A DNA stretch of 8,950 nt from contig JAIFMR010000076.1 in NCBI GenBank assembly GCA_020048255.1, positions 1-8,950 of the forward strand, in the 5' to 3' direction. Positions within the stretch are counted from its first letter, which is position 1. Each line of letters starts with the position of its first letter. Positions 7,444-8,950 of this stretch are shown here, piece by piece. The notes below the pieces were generated by a model, which was given only the letters and a program-made list of their open reading frames with translations, was not told the origin of the DNA and did not search any database. Origin of the DNA: Rhodoferax sp. GTDB lineage: Bacteria > Pseudomonadota > Gammaproteobacteria > Burkholderiales > Burkholderiaceae_C. The translations under genes were made by a program, and so were the position numbers.

Positions 7444-8950
7444 CCAAGCCACCACTGCGCCAGATCTTTTGCGCCACGGCCTGACGCAACACACCCTGTT
7501 GCGGCACCACCAGCGTCAACTGTTTTTTGGCTCGGGTGATGCCGGTGTAAAGCAGCTCACGGGTCAACACCGGGGCGATTCTGTCGGGTAGCACCAACGC
7601 CACCTGCTCAAACTCCGACCCTTGCGACTTATGCACCGTCATGGCAAACACGGTCTCCACCGCATCGAGCCGGCTCGGCAAGACCCAGCGCACCCCTGCA
7701 CCCCCGACCTGGCTGGCATCGACAAATGCCACCCGCAGGCCCCGCGCGGTCGGCAGACACAAGCCGATGTCGCCATTCATCAACTGCAGGTTGTAGTCGT
7801 TGCGCGTCACCATCACCGGCCGGCCCACAAACCAGCCTGCCACGGCAAAGCCCAAAGCGCGGGCCATGGCCTGGTTCAATGCCAGCACGCCCCACGGCCC
7901 TTCGCGCAGGGCGCATAAGACCTGAAATTGCCCCAGAGCACGCAAGAGTTCAAGCGCTTGCGCATCGCTGCACGGGCAGGCAGGCTCTGCCCGCAGCGCT
8001 TCAAGCCCTGCTAGCCAGATGCGCCAACCCGCGCGCACCCGCGCCGCCAAGCGGCCGTCCCAGCCGTGTTGTGGCTCCAGCCGCGTGAGGCTGGCATCCC
8101 CTTCGGCTTGCCAGCGCGGTGCACTCGCCCACAAATCTGCCACGCTGTGATGCTCACCCGCATTCACGGCGCTGGCCCATTGGCCAATCACGCTGTCCGC
8201 AGCAAAGCGGTGGCTGTGGCGCAACATCACCGTCTGCTGTGCCAGCCCAGACCCATTGCCGGCCCAGGCCTTGATGTCTTGGCCCGTCACCGCTTGCACC
8301 CAATGCACGGTGTCAAGCGTGTAGCCGCCGGCTTGGGCTTCCTCGCACAACTGCCCCATGACGGCGCCTGCCTCCACCGAGGCCAGCTGGTCTTTGTCGC
8401 CCAGCAGGATCACGCTGGCGTTCAAGGGCACTGCAGCCAGCAGCCGTGCCATCAGCTCCAGGTCAATCATCGAGGCTTCGTCCACCACGACCAGGTCCAG
8501 CGCCAGTGCGGGTGGGGGGCTGGCTTGCACGGCAGAGCGCACCTGCAAAAGCTTGTGCAGGGTTTGTGCCTGGGTTGGCAGGTATGCCCGCATGGCCAGC
8601 GGCAGGTGTTGCACGGCCTGGGTGATGGACTCGCCCAAGCGTGCTGCCGCCTTGCCGGTGGGCGCAGCCAAAGCCACACGCAGCGGCCGGTCTGATTGCG
8701 ATTGCAACAAGGCCAGCAGCCGCACCACGGTGGTGGTCTTGCCGGTGCCTGGGCCACCCGTGATGATGGTGAAACGCCCGCGCGCGGCCAGGGCACAGGC
8801 CACCTTTTGCCAATTGGGTGCTGCAGGCGCGTACGTGGACGTGGACGTGGTGGCAGGGACTGTATTCGTTGCAGTTCCAGAGGCGGCTGGGCTGTTGGCA
8901 ACGCCCGGGCTGTCAAAAAGCGCATCCAGCGCGGGTGCCAAGGTGTCGGG
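7376..8950 (-). CDS. recD: Exodeoxyribonuclease V alpha subunit, RecD helicase (C-terminal part)
   Basis: RecD is the 5'-to-3' helicase of RecBCD, which unwinds and degrades double-strand ends and loads RecA. The visible 524 residues are open through the right edge, so the N-terminal domain and true start lie outside. A low-complexity Ala/Thr/Ser/Pro linker is followed by Walker A GGPGTGKT (bases 8758-8735). Next come the DEAS box VVVDEASMID, motif III GDKDQLASVEAGAVMGQL, RNDYNLQLMNGD, motif V TVHKSQGSEF and motif VI LLYTGITRAKKQL with the arginine finger. All superfamily 1 helicase motifs are intact. The last 22 residues and the stop lie on the strand opposite the toxin frame, and this tail (CDPDLDDYPVRQ) does not look like a normal RecD end. 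RecB and RecC genes would be expected to the right. Confidence 0.95.
   Translation of the reverse strand, partial: PDTLAPALDALFDSPGVANSPAASGTATNTVPATTSTSTYAPAAPNWQKVACALAARGRFTIITGGPGTGKTTTVVRLLALLQSQSDRPLRVALAAPTGKAAARLGESITQAVQHLPLAMRAYLPTQAQTLHKLLQVRSAVQASPPPALALDLVVVDEASMIDLELMARLLAAVPLNASVILLGDKDQLASVEAGAVMGQLCEEAQAGGYTLDTVHWVQAVTGQDIKAWAGNGSGLAQQTVMLRHSHRFAADSVIGQWASAVNAGEHHSVADLWASAPRWQAEGDASLTRLEPQHGWDGRLAARVRAGWRIWLAGLEALRAEPACPCSDAQALELLRALGQFQVLCALREGPWGVLALNQAMARALGFAVAGWFVGRPVMVTRNDYNLQLMNGDIGLCLPTARGLRVAFVDASQVGGAGVRWVLPSRLDAVETVFAMTVHKSQGSEFEQVALVLPDRIAPVLTRELLYTGITRAKKQLTLVVPQQGVLRQAVAQKIWRSGGLASLSRITLRECDPDLDDYPVRQ

Noticed and set aside
8066..8695. Plus-strand open frame of 209 codons opposite recD
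   Set aside because: It is an antisense shadow of recD, whose helicase motifs on the other strand are unmistakable.
8825..8865. Tandem-like GTGGAC/ACGTGG short repeats near the RecD linker
   Set aside because: They encode the Thr/Ser/Ala-rich interdomain linker. This is ordinary low complexity and not a CRISPR or regulatory repeat.

Overview
The window looks like chromosomal DNA of a betaproteobacterium of order Burkholderiales, most likely Comamonadaceae (Rhodoferax/Polaromonas-like). This is judged from the GC-rich coding sequence, the protein sequences of GcvT, GcvH and GcvP, and short AT-richer palindromic patches that resemble repeats I remember from that family. No database search was possible, so the genus is a guess.

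Layout. (1) 1-267, minus strand: 5' part of an NlpC/P60 peptidoglycan-hydrolase lipoprotein that runs off the left edge. (2) 300-664: promoter and leader of the glycine cleavage operon, with a tandem glycine riboswitch, an intrinsic terminator and the gcvT ribosome-binding site. (3) 665-5312, plus strand: gcvT, gcvH, gcvP. The gcvT-gcvH gap is 220 bp and holds a long inverted-repeat element. gcvH and gcvP are 15 bp apart. A strong hairpin follows gcvP. (4) 5431-6792, plus strand: an acyltransferase of the condensation/PapA/wax-ester-synthase superfamily. (5) 6902-7443, plus strand: a small type II toxin-antitoxin pair (addiction-module antitoxin plus ParE/RelE-like toxin), in which the toxin reading frame carries an in-frame amber codon at position 11. 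(6) 7376-8950, minus strand: recD, exonuclease V alpha subunit, running off the right edge and converging on the toxin gene with a 68-bp overlap.

How the genes work together. The T, H and P proteins, with a lipoamide dehydrogenase encoded elsewhere, oxidise glycine to CO2, ammonia and methylene-tetrahydrofolate. The riboswitch upstream is expected to let transcription through the terminator when glycine is plentiful. The acyltransferase, toxin-antitoxin pair and recD have no evident functional link to glycine metabolism.

Most of the window is ordinary. The points worth a second look are the hairpin in the riboswitch linker, the two-tier expression platform, the 23-bp inverted repeat between gcvT and gcvH, two repeat-like patches inside gcvT and gcvP coding sequence, the amber-interrupted toxin, and the recD tail that is antisense to the toxin gene. 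I did not find a convincing new multi-gene system.
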